From positions 1-64,000 of the forward strand of contig CAVQJU010000012.1 of the NCBI GenBank assembly GCA_963712905.1: a stretch of DNA of 64,000 nt, written 5' to 3'. The translations under genes and the position numbers were made by a program. This DNA is from CAVQJU01 sp963712905 (lineage in GTDB: Bacteria > Acidobacteriota > Vicinamibacteria > Vicinamibacterales > CAVVIG01). Positions 42,907 through 50,986 of this stretch are shown one piece after another. Position 1 is the first letter of the stretch, and every line of letters begins with the position of its first letter. The notes below the pieces were generated by a model. It made no database searches, was not told the origin of the DNA, and saw only the letters and a list, made by a program, of their open reading frames with translations.

Positions 42907-44176
42907 CTATTTCACGTGATCCCCGTACCCCGGAATCGGGTCGACCACCGTGATCTGCTTGACCGGGAAGTTCGAGATGATCTCGACGCTGTCCTCGTGG
43001 ACGATCAGCATCTCTTCGATGCGAACGCCCCAGCGGAACATCTTGCCGTGCTGGGTTTCGAGCGCGAACACCATGCCCGCCTTGATCTCGATGGGGTGAT
43101 CCAGCGACCAGATGCGCGAGATGACCGGCGGATCGTACTGCGCGAGGCCGAGTCCATGGCCCCACAGGTTCGCCGCGGCCTGGTCCTCTTCCTTGTAGCC
43201 GTACGCCTCCTGGGCCGACGGCCACTTGGACGCGATCTCGCGTGTGGTCGTGCCGGCCTTCACGGCGCCGATCGAGTCGTAGAGCCACTTCAGCGCCGTC
43301 GCGTAGACGTCCTTCTGCTCCTGGCTCGGTTCCTTACCCACGCAGTACAGTCCGGTAGTAGCACGACTTGTAGCCGTTCCAGGTGAGCGCCGCGAGATCC
43401 ATGAACACGATGTCGCCCGGCTGGATGATGCGATCCGAGAAGTTGCGCCAGTTCGGCCACGTATTCGGCCCGGACGACACGATCACGTCCTCGACGTCTT
43501 CCATTCCCGGGATGTTGTAGAGGAACTGCATGATGTGCGCCGTCACCTGGTTCTCGGTGACGCCCGGACGCAGGAACCGCATGGTTTCCCAGTGGGCGGC
43601 GTCGCCGATCGCGCCGACGATGCGAAGGCACTCCTGCTCGTCCACGTTCTTGACGGCCCGGGCTTCCATCATGGGGCTCATGCCGTCGACCCACTCGATG
43701 TTCGCCTCTTTGAACGCGGCGATCATGTTGATGTCGACGAAGTCCACGCCCAGCTTCATGCCGGCCACGCCGCTCTTCTTCATCTGCTCGAGCGCGGCCT
43801 TGGTGAACTTGCCGACCTGCTGGCGCGACGCGGGACCGGCGGCGCCCTTGATCCAGGCGTACGACCACTTCACGTTTTCCTTCGGAATCCAGGGCGAGTG
43901 GCGCTCGATCTGGAACCCGAGGTCGCCCTGTTCGAACAGCACCGGCGGATCGTCGCCGCAGAGCATCGCGTAGCGCAGCCCGGGCTTGAGGCGGTTCCAG
44001 CCCGGCGTCAGCGTGCCGGTCAGGTACCGCACGTTCTCGTCGTACATGCAGATCATGGCGCCGAGCCCTGCGGCCTTCATGCGCTCGCGCGCGCGCTCCA
44101 GCCGGTACTTCCGCATGCGATCCCAGTTGACGCGCTGCTGCCAGTCGAGTCCCGCGATTCCGAAGTTCGCTCCCAT
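42907..44176 (-). CDS. M24 (Xaa-Pro peptidase/creatinase-like) protein, one +1 frameshift
   Basis: About 422 residues after repair. Creatinase-type N-terminal domain (RMKAAGLGAMICMYDENVRY) and pita-bread C-terminal domain (GVTENQVTAHIMQFL, GDIVFMDLAALTWNGYKSC, LWGHGLGLAQYDPP, FALETQHGKMF, RIEEMLIV). Of the five metal ligands, the second Asp is replaced by Cys (GYKSCYYRT instead of GYxxDxTRT), so it may not be a normal dinuclear peptidase; family members include creatinase and DMSP-lyase-type enzymes. At 43348 one extra base splits the gene; the repaired join reads RTYCVGKEPSQEQKDVY. The 1270-nt span is 3n+1. No signal peptide. Confidence 0.8.
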
Positions 44177-44268
44177 GTTCGCTCCGCCTCGTGTGGTTGG
44201 GGAAAGTCGTCGAAGTTGCCCGTGAAGCATTACGTGGAGCCGGTACCCGAGTCAAGGGCGTATACTTC

Positions 44269-44328
44269 GCAGTCGGCAGTCCGCAGTCGGCAGTCCGCAG
44301 TCGGCAGTCCGCAGTCGCCAGTCATCAG
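44269..44328. repeat. 7-nt tandem array (GCAGTCG/GCAGTCC)
   Basis: About eight heptamers alternating GCAGTCG and GCAGTCC, ending GCAGTCGCCAGTCATCAGC. It is the reverse complement of the GACTGCC array at 29259-29304. It lies directly upstream of the exported VOC gene, in the divergent gap with the M24 gene. Confidence 0.8.
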
Positions 44329-44348
44329 CGACCCGAGAGGAGTCAAGA

Positions 44349-44834
44349 ATGCGAACTTCAGTCGTTTTCGTGGTGGGTATCCTGCTGGGTCTGGCGATCG
44401 CGCCGGGTTCGGCGCAGGACCAGAAGCTCCCCGGCGACAACTACGTGAACCACGTCGGTTTTGCAGTGGACAACTTCGAGGAGGCGATGACCTTCTATAC
44501 CCAGAAGATGGGCTTCCGCGAGGCGTTCACGGTGAAGGACGCGGCCGGGAAACCTCAGCTGGCGTACATCCAGGTCAGCCGCAACACGTTCGTCGAGATC
44601 CAGCAGGCCAACGCGAACCGCCGGCCCGGCCTGAACCACTTCGGGCTGCACGTGCAGGACCTCAAGGGCGTGGTCGCCTCCCTCAAGACACGCGGCGTGA
44701 TGGTGGACGATGTCCGCGTCCGCCCGGACGACTCGTCGGTTTCGAACGCCACCGATCCGAACGGCCTGCGGATCGAGATGTTCGAGTTCGGTCCCGGCTC
44801 GCCGCAGGGCAAGGCCATCGCCAGCTGGAAGTAG
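44349..44834 (+). CDS. Exported VOC-superfamily (glyoxalase/dioxygenase-fold) protein
   Basis: Protein of 161 residues with a signal peptide (RTSVVFVVGILLGLAIAPGS). The paired beta-alpha-beta-beta-beta units carry likely metal ligands in YVNHVGFAVDNFEEAMTFY (His), NTFVEIQQA (Glu), LNHFGLHVQDL (His) and LRIEMFEFGP (Glu). VOC proteins include glyoxalase I, epimerases and ring-cleaving dioxygenases; activity is not predictable. Periplasmic location is unusual for glyoxalases. Ribosome site GAGAGGAG lies just upstream. Convergent with the next gene across a periodic-arm hairpin that may terminate both. Confidence 0.8.
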   Translation: MRTSVVFVVGILLGLAIAPGSAQDQKLPGDNYVNHVGFAVDNFEEAMTFYTQKMGFREAFTVKDAAGKPQLAYIQVSRNTFVEIQQANANRRPGLNHFGLHVQDLKGVVASLKTRGVMVDDVRVRPDDSSVSNATDPNGLRIEMFEFGPGSPQGKAIASWK

Positions 44835-44843
44835 CGAAACACA

Positions 44844-44936
44844 ACGTAGAACGCAGAGCACGCCGAGGACGCAGAGAATCCGATCTTCAACAGATCAGAT
44901 GATCTCTGCGATCTCCGCGATCTCTGCGTTCAACGT
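44844..44936. terminator. Hairpin with CGCAGAG-type periodic arms between convergent genes
   Basis: Left arm ACGTAGAACGCAGAG then GCACGCCGAG and GACGCAGAG; right arm ATCTCTGCG, ATCTCCGCG, ATCTCTGCG and TTCAACGT. The ends match as inverted repeats. It lies exactly between convergent genes and could act as a bidirectional terminator. Same family as the element at 49659-49752. Confidence 0.6.
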
Positions 44937-44942
44937 CGTCTC

Positions 44943-45866
44943 TTAACGCGCCGGCGGGGCGCCGCAGTCCGTCTTACACGGCTCGCGCGGCACGTAGGTG
45001 GCCTTGATCTTCTTCCGGTACTCCGGGTACAGCGTCTCGACCTCGCCAAGCACGGCCGCCCGCGGCAGGTTGTACAACTTCGTCAGCTCGTCGACGAAGG
45101 GGTTCTTCTCCGGGACGAAATGCGGCACCGGTTCACCCGGGCGCTTGCCTTCGAACGTCGTCACGCACGGCGGGCCGACGGGCAGCATGGGCGTCGTGGA
45201 GAGACCGAAGCTCTTCGTCACGATGTGCGGCTCGGCGAGGTAGATCGGATCGTCCACCACGGCAAGCACGGTGAGAATGTCCCCGTGCCGCCAGAAGCGT
45301 GACGTCATGGTCGCCTGGTCGCTCATCGGCGGGCCGTTCTTGCGCAGAAAGCCCGCCTTCATGTGCGTCGTCTCGGCGACGAGCGTGTCGCCGTCCCAGC
45401 GGCCGGTCGTGAAGCCACCGCGCGTGTGCTCGGCGTATTTCGACGGGTGCGGCCGGCCGTCCATCCAGATCGTGATGGGCGCGCGATCTTCCCACGCGCC
45501 GATCGTCCACGAGACGATGGAGCCCTTGACCGGATCGGTGTCGGCCCAGATCTTCAACCCGAACGGCCCCTGCACGAAGTACACGGCCGGCCAGCCTTCG
45601 CACTGGCGCTCGACCATCGCGAGCTGACCTTCGTTGTAGCTCAACGCCTTCGTGCGTCCTTCGGTGTTGAGCGGCAGGCCCAGGTAGTCCACCGGATAGG
45701 AATCCCGCGAGACGTCTTCGGTGTTGCGCGGATTCCACGACCCGGACAGCTCGGCCTGCGCGAAGGCGCTGCGGGTCAGCGGCGCCCACAGCAGCGCGAG
45801 CAGGACGAAGGCGATTCGAGCGGGGCGTGTCCTTACCACGTGGTCGAGCACGGTGTGGGATCCCAT
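44943..45866 (-). CDS. Exported protein of unknown function A
   Basis: Protein of 307 residues with a basic N-terminus and signal helix (IAFVLLALLWAPLTRSAFA). I do not recognise the family. It contains LSGSWNPRNTEDVSRDSYPV at the mature N-terminus, GLKIWADTDPVKGSIVSWTI in the middle and TTHMKAGFLRKNGPPMSDQA, which is clearly shared with the gene upstream (TTNMKAGYLRKNGVPYSDAA), so the two are distant paralogs. Four cysteines (ERQCEGW, GPPCVTTF, EPCKTDCG) could form disulfides. It overlaps the upstream gene by 34 nt, and both follow a metallo-beta-lactamase-fold gene, suggesting a three-gene operon. Confidence 0.7.
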   Translation of the reverse strand: MGSHTVLDHVVRTRPARIAFVLLALLWAPLTRSAFAQAELSGSWNPRNTEDVSRDSYPVDYLGLPLNTEGRTKALSYNEGQLAMVERQCEGWPAVYFVQGPFGLKIWADTDPVKGSIVSWTIGAWEDRAPITIWMDGRPHPSKYAEHTRGGFTTGRWDGDTLVAETTHMKAGFLRKNGPPMSDQATMTSRFWRHGDILTVLAVVDDPIYLAEPHIVTKSFGLSTTPMLPVGPPCVTTFEGKRPGEPVPHFVPEKNPFVDELTKLYNLPRAAVLGEVETLYPEYRKKIKATYVPREPCKTDCGAPPAR

Positions 45867-46603
45867 TTGGAACCGTCCGCTTCCTTCTTGAATTGTGAGC
45901 TGACGACGAACTGCTGTGTCAGGTAGCGCGGATCGTCCACGATCGTGGTGACGACGATCAGCTGGCCGTTACCCGGCATCGGGGACAGATCGAAGTACTC
46001 GGTGACGCGCGCGGCGTCACTGTAGGGGACGCCGTTCTTCCGAAGGTACCCCGCCTTCATGTTCGTGGTCGTCACCGCGAGCGATCCAGCCTTGACCGCA
46101 GGATTACCGCGGCCGGGCCGGTCCCAGCGAGCGAGCGACTGGCCCTGCCATGTTGGCTGTGCCGCAGGAACTGCCGGCGCGCTGAACTGAAACAACCGCG
46201 TCTGCGTGCCCGCGTCGGTCTCGAGCTTCAGCGTGTTGTCGTCCTGCCAGGTGATGTGGATGCGCCCGGGAACCCGCATGATTGCGGCCGCGCCGTACGA
46301 CTTGCACTGGTTGCCGGCCGTCTCGTCCGCTGCAGGATTCCAGGCGTTCACGATCTGAAGCGCCTCACGCGTGATCGGGACGCCCTTGTAGTCGCCCTTG
46401 GCGGGCGTCACCATGCGAAAGCGCCAGTCCTCGTTCACGACCGACACCCAGTAGCCGGTGAGATCGATCGGGGCCGAGGCCCTCGGCGTGGGCGGCGCCG
46501 GGGGCTGCGCCCCCGGATTCTGCGCGCGCACGCGCGCGCCGGCGAGCAACACGGCCAGCGATACCGCCAGAGATACCAGGGGGAAGAAGTGACGGCGATT
46601 CAC
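45833..46603 (-). CDS. Exported protein of unknown function B
   Basis: Protein of 256 residues beginning at GTG 46603 (AGGAG upstream) with a basic signal sequence (NRRHFFPLVSLAVSLAVLLAG). A Pro/Ala linker is followed by IDLTGYWVSVVNEDWRFRMV and TTNMKAGYLRKNGVPYSDAA, the latter shared with the gene downstream. The overall beta-rich pattern with LTGxW at the start recalls lipocalin-like or DUF-type exported proteins of Acidobacteriota, but no specific family was identified. GTGA overlap with the metallo-beta-lactamase-fold gene upstream indicates translational coupling. Confidence 0.7.
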   Translation of the reverse strand: MNRRHFFPLVSLAVSLAVLLAGARVRAQNPGAQPPAPPTPRASAPIDLTGYWVSVVNEDWRFRMVTPAKGDYKGVPITREALQIVNAWNPAADETAGNQCKSYGAAAIMRVPGRIHITWQDDNTLKLETDAGTQTRLFQFSAPAVPAAQPTWQGQSLARWDRPGRGNPAVKAGSLAVTTTNMKAGYLRKNGVPYSDAARVTEYFDLSPMPGNGQLIVVTTIVDDPRYLTQQFVVSSQFKKEADGSKWDPTPCSTTW

Positions 46604-47610
46604 GGCTTCTCCTGCGAGAGGCTCTGATACACGGCCTCGACGAAGTTGTCGGTCGTCCACGAGCCTGAATCCGATCCGTAGCGCTTCGTGTACCCGCGCG
46701 TCGGAGCGCTCGCCTTGACTTGCGCGAGCGTCATCCCCGCCTTCCGCGCGTCCCGGACCCGGTCGCGGACAATCGTGACCATGTCGCGGTACTCGGCCAC
46801 GTCGGTCTGATCGCAGATGCGCCCGTGGCCCGCGATCACCAGCGTGCCGGCCTCGCGCGAGACGATCGGCACCGACGGGATCGCGAGGTCGACCAGCCGG
46901 TTGAGCGCCGCGATCAAACCGTTGACGGAGCCGCCCTTCGCGACGTCGATCACCGGGAACCGCGTCGTGTCGAGCACGTCGCCGGCAACCACGACGTCCG
47001 ATCGGCGGAAGAACACCATCGAGTCGCCGTCGCTGTGCGCGGCGGGCTGATGGAGGATTTCGATCCCCTCGCCGTTCAGGTACATGTATTTCCGCGCGAA
47101 ATCGTACGTCTCGGTCGGCGTGGCGCCGATCGGGTACGGCGCCGCGCGGCCGGTCGGCGCGGTCATCCGCTCGAGCACTTTCTGCGCCGCCAGAATCGAC
47201 GCCACCCCGCCGAGAAAGTCGCCCGTGATGCCGATGGAGCCGGGGTTGGTGAACAGCGTCTGTCCCGCCTTGGACAGCGTCTCGTTACCGCCGACGTGAT
47301 CCGCGTCCGCGTTCGTGTCGATGATGTAGCGGATCGGCCGCGGCGTGATCCGCTTGATCGCGGCGACGACGGCGTCGGCCCGCGCGGCCAGGCCGGCGTC
47401 CACGACGATCACACCGTCCTCCCCGACCTGCACGCCGATGTTGCCGCCGGCGCCGGCAATCATGAAGAAGTTCGGGCGAAGCTGGAGGACTTCCAGGTCT
47501 TGCCCCCCCTGCTGCGCCGCCGCACGCGCGTCGAAGATATTCGCCGGAAACACTGCCAGGCACGCGCACGCCGCCGCCACGGCCAGACCGCTTCTGAACG
47601 CAGGCTTCAT
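46600..47610 (-). CDS. Exported metallo-beta-lactamase-fold protein with altered zinc motif
   Basis: Protein of 336 residues with a signal peptide. Fold markers are present (GVIVVDAGLAARADAVVAAI, HQPAAHSDGDSMVFF, LVIAGHGRICDQTD), but the HxHxDH motif reads DTNADADHVGGN, so the first two zinc histidines are Asn and Asp while the Asp-His pair and later His remain. It may bind one zinc or act differently from the gene at 38047-38967. ATG 47610 begins the signal peptide. First gene of the operon with the two unknown exported proteins. A palindromic repeat (47633-47705) lies upstream. Confidence 0.8.
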   Translation of the reverse strand: MKPAFRSGLAVAAACACLAVFPANIFDARAAAQQGGQDLEVLQLRPNFFMIAGAGGNIGVQVGEDGVIVVDAGLAARADAVVAAIKRITPRPIRYIIDTNADADHVGGNETLSKAGQTLFTNPGSIGITGDFLGGVASILAAQKVLERMTAPTGRAAPYPIGATPTETYDFARKYMYLNGEGIEILHQPAAHSDGDSMVFFRRSDVVVAGDVLDTTRFPVIDVAKGGSVNGLIAALNRLVDLAIPSVPIVSREAGTLVIAGHGRICDQTDVAEYRDMVTIVRDRVRDARKAGMTLAQVKASAPTRGYTKRYGSDSGSWTTDNFVEAVYQSLSQEKP

Positions 47611-47632
47611 CGCGAGCAATCCTAGCAGACCT

Positions 47633-47705
47633 TGGCCTTCGACAAAGCTCAGGCCAGGCCTGGCCCGATTTCGTCGAAGGGCCACCCTGAGCCTGCCTCA
47701 GGATT
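47633..47705. repeat. Inverted repeat CCTTCGAC...GTCGAAGG
   Basis: Arms CCTTCGACAAAGCTCAGG and GTCGAAGGGCCACCCTGAGCC contain inverted CCTTCGAC/GTCGAAGG and repeated CTCAGG/CCTGAG words, separated by the palindrome GGCCAGGCCTGGCC. It lies in the divergent promoter gap of the metallo-hydrolase and ankyrin genes. Confidence 0.55.
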
Positions 47706-47744
47706 TCGTGGCCTGGAGGCCCGGCCGGCGCTAAGATTCGTGAC

Positions 47745-49649
47745 ATGAAGTTCTATCGCCTGCTGGGCGTGGCGCTGCTGGCCGCGGGGGCGTCCGCTCA
47801 GACGCCGCCACCGCCGGACGCGCTGTTCGCGGCGATTCGGCGCGGAGCCGCCGGCGAGGTCGAGCGAGCGCTCAAAGGCGGCGCCGATGCGAACGCCGTG
47901 GACGCCGACGGCGTACCCGCCGTCATGGCGGCAGCCCTGTTCGGTGACGCACGGCTCGTCGAGGTCCTGCTCTCGCATCACGCCGATCCGAACGTCAAAG
48001 GTCCGGGCGGGACGACCGCGCTCATCTGGGCCGTGCCCGACGTCCAGAAGGCCCGCACGCTGCTCGATCACGGCGCCAAGGTGAACGCGAAGACCGAGAC
48101 CGAACGCACGGCTTTTCTGGTCGCCGCGTCGTATCCGCGCACGTCCGGCCTCCTGCGTCTGCTGCTCGAACGCGGGGCCGACCTGCGCTCCCAGGATCGG
48201 GGCGGTGCAACGGCGTTGTCGCTCGCCGTGCGATCGGCCGACATCGACGTCGTCCGGTTTCTCGTGGACCGGGGGCTCGACCCGGCCGCGCTCGCCTTTC
48301 CGGAGCGGCGCGCTGCGGTCGCGCGCTGGGATCGGCCGACGACCGACTACCTGATGTCGAAGGCCGCGGCGCCGGTGGACGGGCTGCTGGAGGCGGCCGC
48401 TACCTGGCAGCCCGCCGCGCTCGTTGCCCGCTGGATCGATCTCGGCGCCGACGTCAACGCGGCCGGCGTCGCCCGGTACCGACGAACGGCGCTCATGAAT
48501 GCCGTGGCGTCTGAAGCGGAAGGCGCTGAGACGGTCCGCCTGCTGCTCGAACACGGCGCCGATCCGAACGCCAGGATGGCGGAGGGGGAAACCTCGCTCG
48601 ACTGGGCGACGTACAAAGGCGACCGCGCGAAAATCGAGGTGCTCGAGCAGCACGGGGCCATGCGAGGCAACGGCCCCCGGCGCGACGCCATCGATCCGCC
48701 GGCGCCAGGCGGCATCGCCGACCCGAAAGTATCGCTGACGAAGAGCGTGGCGCAGCTGCTGCCCGCGGCGTCGGCTTTCCGCGACAAGACCTCCTGCATT
48801 TCGTGTCACCACAACGGCCTGCCCTCGATGGCAGCCGCCGCCGCTCGGCGGAAGGGCGTCGCGGTGAACGAAGAGCTCGACCGCAAGAATCTCGACGACC
48901 AGATCGGCTTCTTCAAGCGAATGACGCCGCGCGTGATGTCCGGCGATCCGGCTGTCGGCGGCGAAGCGTTGACGGTCGGCTACACGCAGCTCGGCCTCGC
49001 GGCCGCCGGGCATCCGCTCGATACGGTGACCGCGATCATGACGCACTGGGTCATGGCGCGGCAGATGCCGGACGGCAGCTGGCTCGGCAACGGCCTCAAT
49101 CGGCCGCCGCTCGAATACAGCATCATCAGTCACACGGCGATGGCTGCCGGCGGATTGGCCGCGTATCCGCTTCCCGGCCGCCAGCACGACGTGACCGACA
49201 GCCTGAGCCGGGCGAAGCAGTGGTTATTGGCCGCGGATCCTAAATCCGCCGAGGAACGCGGAATGCGGCTGATGGGCCTCGTCTGGACCGGCGCGCCGCA
49301 GCCCCGCATCGCGGAGGCGATCAAGGCGATTCGGGCGCGGCAGGAAGCGGACGGCGGGTGGTCGCAGTTTTCGCGAACGGAGCCCGATGCTTACGCGACC
49401 GGCCTGTCGCTCTACGCCCTGCACGTCGCCGGCGTGCCGGCGAGCGATCCGGCGTACCGCAAAGGCGTCGGGTACCTGCTCGGCAGCCAGTACCAGGACG
49501 GCGCGTGGCTCGTGAAAACCCACTCGTTCCCCGTGCAGGTGTACTTCGAGAGCGGGTTCCCGTTCGGCCGCCACCAGTGGATTTCAGCCGCCGGCACGAG
49601 CTGGGCGTCGCTCGCCATCGCGCAGACGCTTCCGGATACAAAGCGATAG
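47745..49649 (+). CDS. Ankyrin-repeat / CxxCH / cyclase-like repeat fusion protein
   Basis: Exported protein of 634 residues in three parts: signal peptide and ankyrin repeats (about 25-310; LLSHHADPNVKGPGGTTALI, LLEHGADPNARMAEGETSLD), a single heme-type motif SCISCHHNG near residue 350, and a C-terminal alpha-toroid region (about 400-625) with prenyltransferase/squalene-cyclase-like repeats (MARQMPDGSWLGNGLNRPPL, RARQEADGGWSQFSRTEPDA, SQYQDGAWLVKTHSFPVQ). If heme is attached to CISCH it is an unusual multidomain cytochrome; the toroid part lacks an obvious DxDD catalytic motif. Similar ankyrin plus terpene-cyclase-like proteins occur in Planctomycetes and Acidobacteriota. Function unknown. 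Confidence 0.8.
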   Translation: MKFYRLLGVALLAAGASAQTPPPPDALFAAIRRGAAGEVERALKGGADANAVDADGVPAVMAAALFGDARLVEVLLSHHADPNVKGPGGTTALIWAVPDVQKARTLLDHGAKVNAKTETERTAFLVAASYPRTSGLLRLLLERGADLRSQDRGGATALSLAVRSADIDVVRFLVDRGLDPAALAFPERRAAVARWDRPTTDYLMSKAAAPVDGLLEAAATWQPAALVARWIDLGADVNAAGVARYRRTALMNAVASEAEGAETVRLLLEHGADPNARMAEGETSLDWATYKGDRAKIEVLEQHGAMRGNGPRRDAIDPPAPGGIADPKVSLTKSVAQLLPAASAFRDKTSCISCHHNGLPSMAAAAARRKGVAVNEELDRKNLDDQIGFFKRMTPRVMSGDPAVGGEALTVGYTQLGLAAAGHPLDTVTAIMTHWVMARQMPDGSWLGNGLNRPPLEYSIISHTAMAAGGLAAYPLPGRQHDVTDSLSRAKQWLLAADPKSAEERGMRLMGLVWTGAPQPRIAEAIKAIRARQEADGGWSQFSRTEPDAYATGLSLYALHVAGVPASDPAYRKGVGYLLGSQYQDGAWLVKTHSFPVQVYFESGFPFGRHQWISAAGTSWASLAIAQTLPDTKR

Positions 49650-49658
49650 CGATCAAAA

Positions 49659-49752
49659 AACGTTGAACGCAGAGATCGCGGAGATCGCAGAGATAACTTG
49701 TTACAGATCTCTGGTCTCTGCGGTCTTTGCGTGTTCTGCGTTCTACGTCGTT
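49659..49752. terminator. Hairpin with 9-nt periodic arms between convergent genes
   Basis: Left arm ACGTTGAACGCAGAG, ATCGCGGAG, ATCGCAGAG; right arm ATCTCTGGTCTCTGCGGTC, then TGCGTGTTCTGCGTTCTACG. It lies between the ankyrin gene and the convergent reaction-centre-type cytochrome gene and could terminate both. Same family as 44844-44936. Confidence 0.6.
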
Positions 49753-50887
49753 ACTTCGACGGTGGCGCCGGCTTGCCGAACCTGGCCGCATCAACCGGGA
49801 CGTTCAGCTGCACGTCCGTGAGCTCGATGCTCTCCAGGCCGTCGAGCCAGGTCACCTTGATCTTGAACGGCATCTTGACGCCGGCCACGTCGCGGTAGTC
49901 CGAGTAGTCGATCTGCGTGGGCAGCCGGCCGACCTTGGAGTTGGCGTACCGGACCAGCCGCGTGAGCAGGCCGGTCTCGCCGTCGAAGTAGAACGTGGCC
50001 AGCGTCCCGTTCGGCCGCGATCCCTGCACCACCAGAACGGCCTTGTCGTCGATCTCAGTTGGCAGGCCGGCGCGCCACTGGCCGAGCGTCTCCTTGATGC
50101 GGCCCGGAAACGACAGCTCCGCTTCGAGCCTCAGCCCGTCCAGCTCGCTTCCCGTCAGCCCGAGCACCGCGACCGGCCTGTGCGGCGCAGAGATCCAGCC
50201 GGATCGGCCGTCGTACACGGTGGTGTGGTCGCCGTCGAGCGTGTGAATGGTCGTGGCACGCTGGCCGGGCGCCCTGGCGACGATCTCGATCGGCCGTGTG
50301 CCCTCCGGCCCGTAGCCGGCGCTCGTGCCCTTCGCCACGACGCTCGTCACGCCGGCCAGGCGCTGGGCGCCGCCGACAGCCTGAATGTATTTGTCGAGGA
50401 TCTGATCGGCCGTTGGTCCCGTTCTCGCGGTGCGAACGACATCGTCCTGGTCTTCGAGCGTCGACGCACCATACAACGCCGTGAGGCTGGGCGTGACCCT
50501 GGGCCGGCCGCTGCCTCGATGGCACGTATAGCACGTCACCACCTGGCGTCCGCCGAAGCTCGTCTGGTTGATGGACGCCATCATCTGCACCATCCGGCGC
50601 GCCGTCACTTTTCTCGGGCTGGTGTCGAGGGCGTAGTTCTCCCACGTGGTGTCGGACGCGGAATGGCAGTCCTCGCACGACATGCCGAGCGCGGCCGAGA
50701 ACACGCCCATGGTCCCCATGAACTCGTCAACGGGAAGCCCGCGCAGCACGCGGATGTTCTTGAACACCTCTTCGGCCAGCGGCTGCCGTTCGGGCGGCGC
50801 CTGACCGCCGGCCGCGAGAACCGTCGTCAGCCACACAACCACCGAAAACGCGACACCAACCGACGCACGCACTGAACCGACCTTCAT
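49751..50887 (-). CDS. Reaction-centre-type di-heme cytochrome c protein B
   Basis: Exported protein of 378 residues. N-terminal domain (about 30-140) resembles the photosynthetic reaction centre cytochrome subunit domain: EEVFKNIRVLRGLPVDEFMG, heme motifs CEDCHSASD and CYTCHRGSG and methionines in FSAALGMSC and RRMVQMMASI. C-terminal half is a beta-rich domain like outer-membrane lipoprotein-sorting proteins (TFYFDGETGLLTRLVRYANS, DYRDVAGVKMPFKIKV). No photosynthesis genes are present; in non-phototrophs the role is unknown, presumably electron transfer coupled to an envelope function. Paralog of the gene at 59593-60708. ATG 50887 has GAGGG upstream. Confidence 0.85.
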   Translation of the reverse strand: MKVGSVRASVGVAFSVVVWLTTVLAAGGQAPPERQPLAEEVFKNIRVLRGLPVDEFMGTMGVFSAALGMSCEDCHSASDTTWENYALDTSPRKVTARRMVQMMASINQTSFGGRQVVTCYTCHRGSGRPRVTPSLTALYGASTLEDQDDVVRTARTGPTADQILDKYIQAVGGAQRLAGVTSVVAKGTSAGYGPEGTRPIEIVARAPGQRATTIHTLDGDHTTVYDGRSGWISAPHRPVAVLGLTGSELDGLRLEAELSFPGRIKETLGQWRAGLPTEIDDKAVLVVQGSRPNGTLATFYFDGETGLLTRLVRYANSKVGRLPTQIDYSDYRDVAGVKMPFKIKVTWLDGLESIELTDVQLNVPVDAARFGKPAPPSK

Positions 50888-50915
50888 GTCGTAACCCTCT
50901 TCGCGTCGTCTGTAC

Positions 50916-50968
50916 GTAGCGTCCGCCTTCAGGCGGACGTCCGCCGGCCGGCTGAAGCCGGCCGCTAC
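50916..50968 (+). repeat. REPIN-like element 4 (complete)
   Basis: GTAG at 50916-50919, hairpin GTCCGCCTTCAGGCGGAC, spacer, hairpin GGCCGGCTGAAGCCGGCC and CTAC at 50965-50968, with outer GTAGCG/CGCTAC pairing. The first arm is identical to that of element 3 at 42852. It lies between livF and the cytochrome gene. Confidence 0.9.
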
Positions 50969-50986
50969 GTCATCTTGCCACAGAGA

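Noticed and set aside
49751..50887. Evidence of phototrophy from reaction-centre-type cytochrome domains
   Set aside because: No reaction centre, chlorophyll or antenna genes are present; the domain is widespread in non-phototrophic Acidobacteriota.
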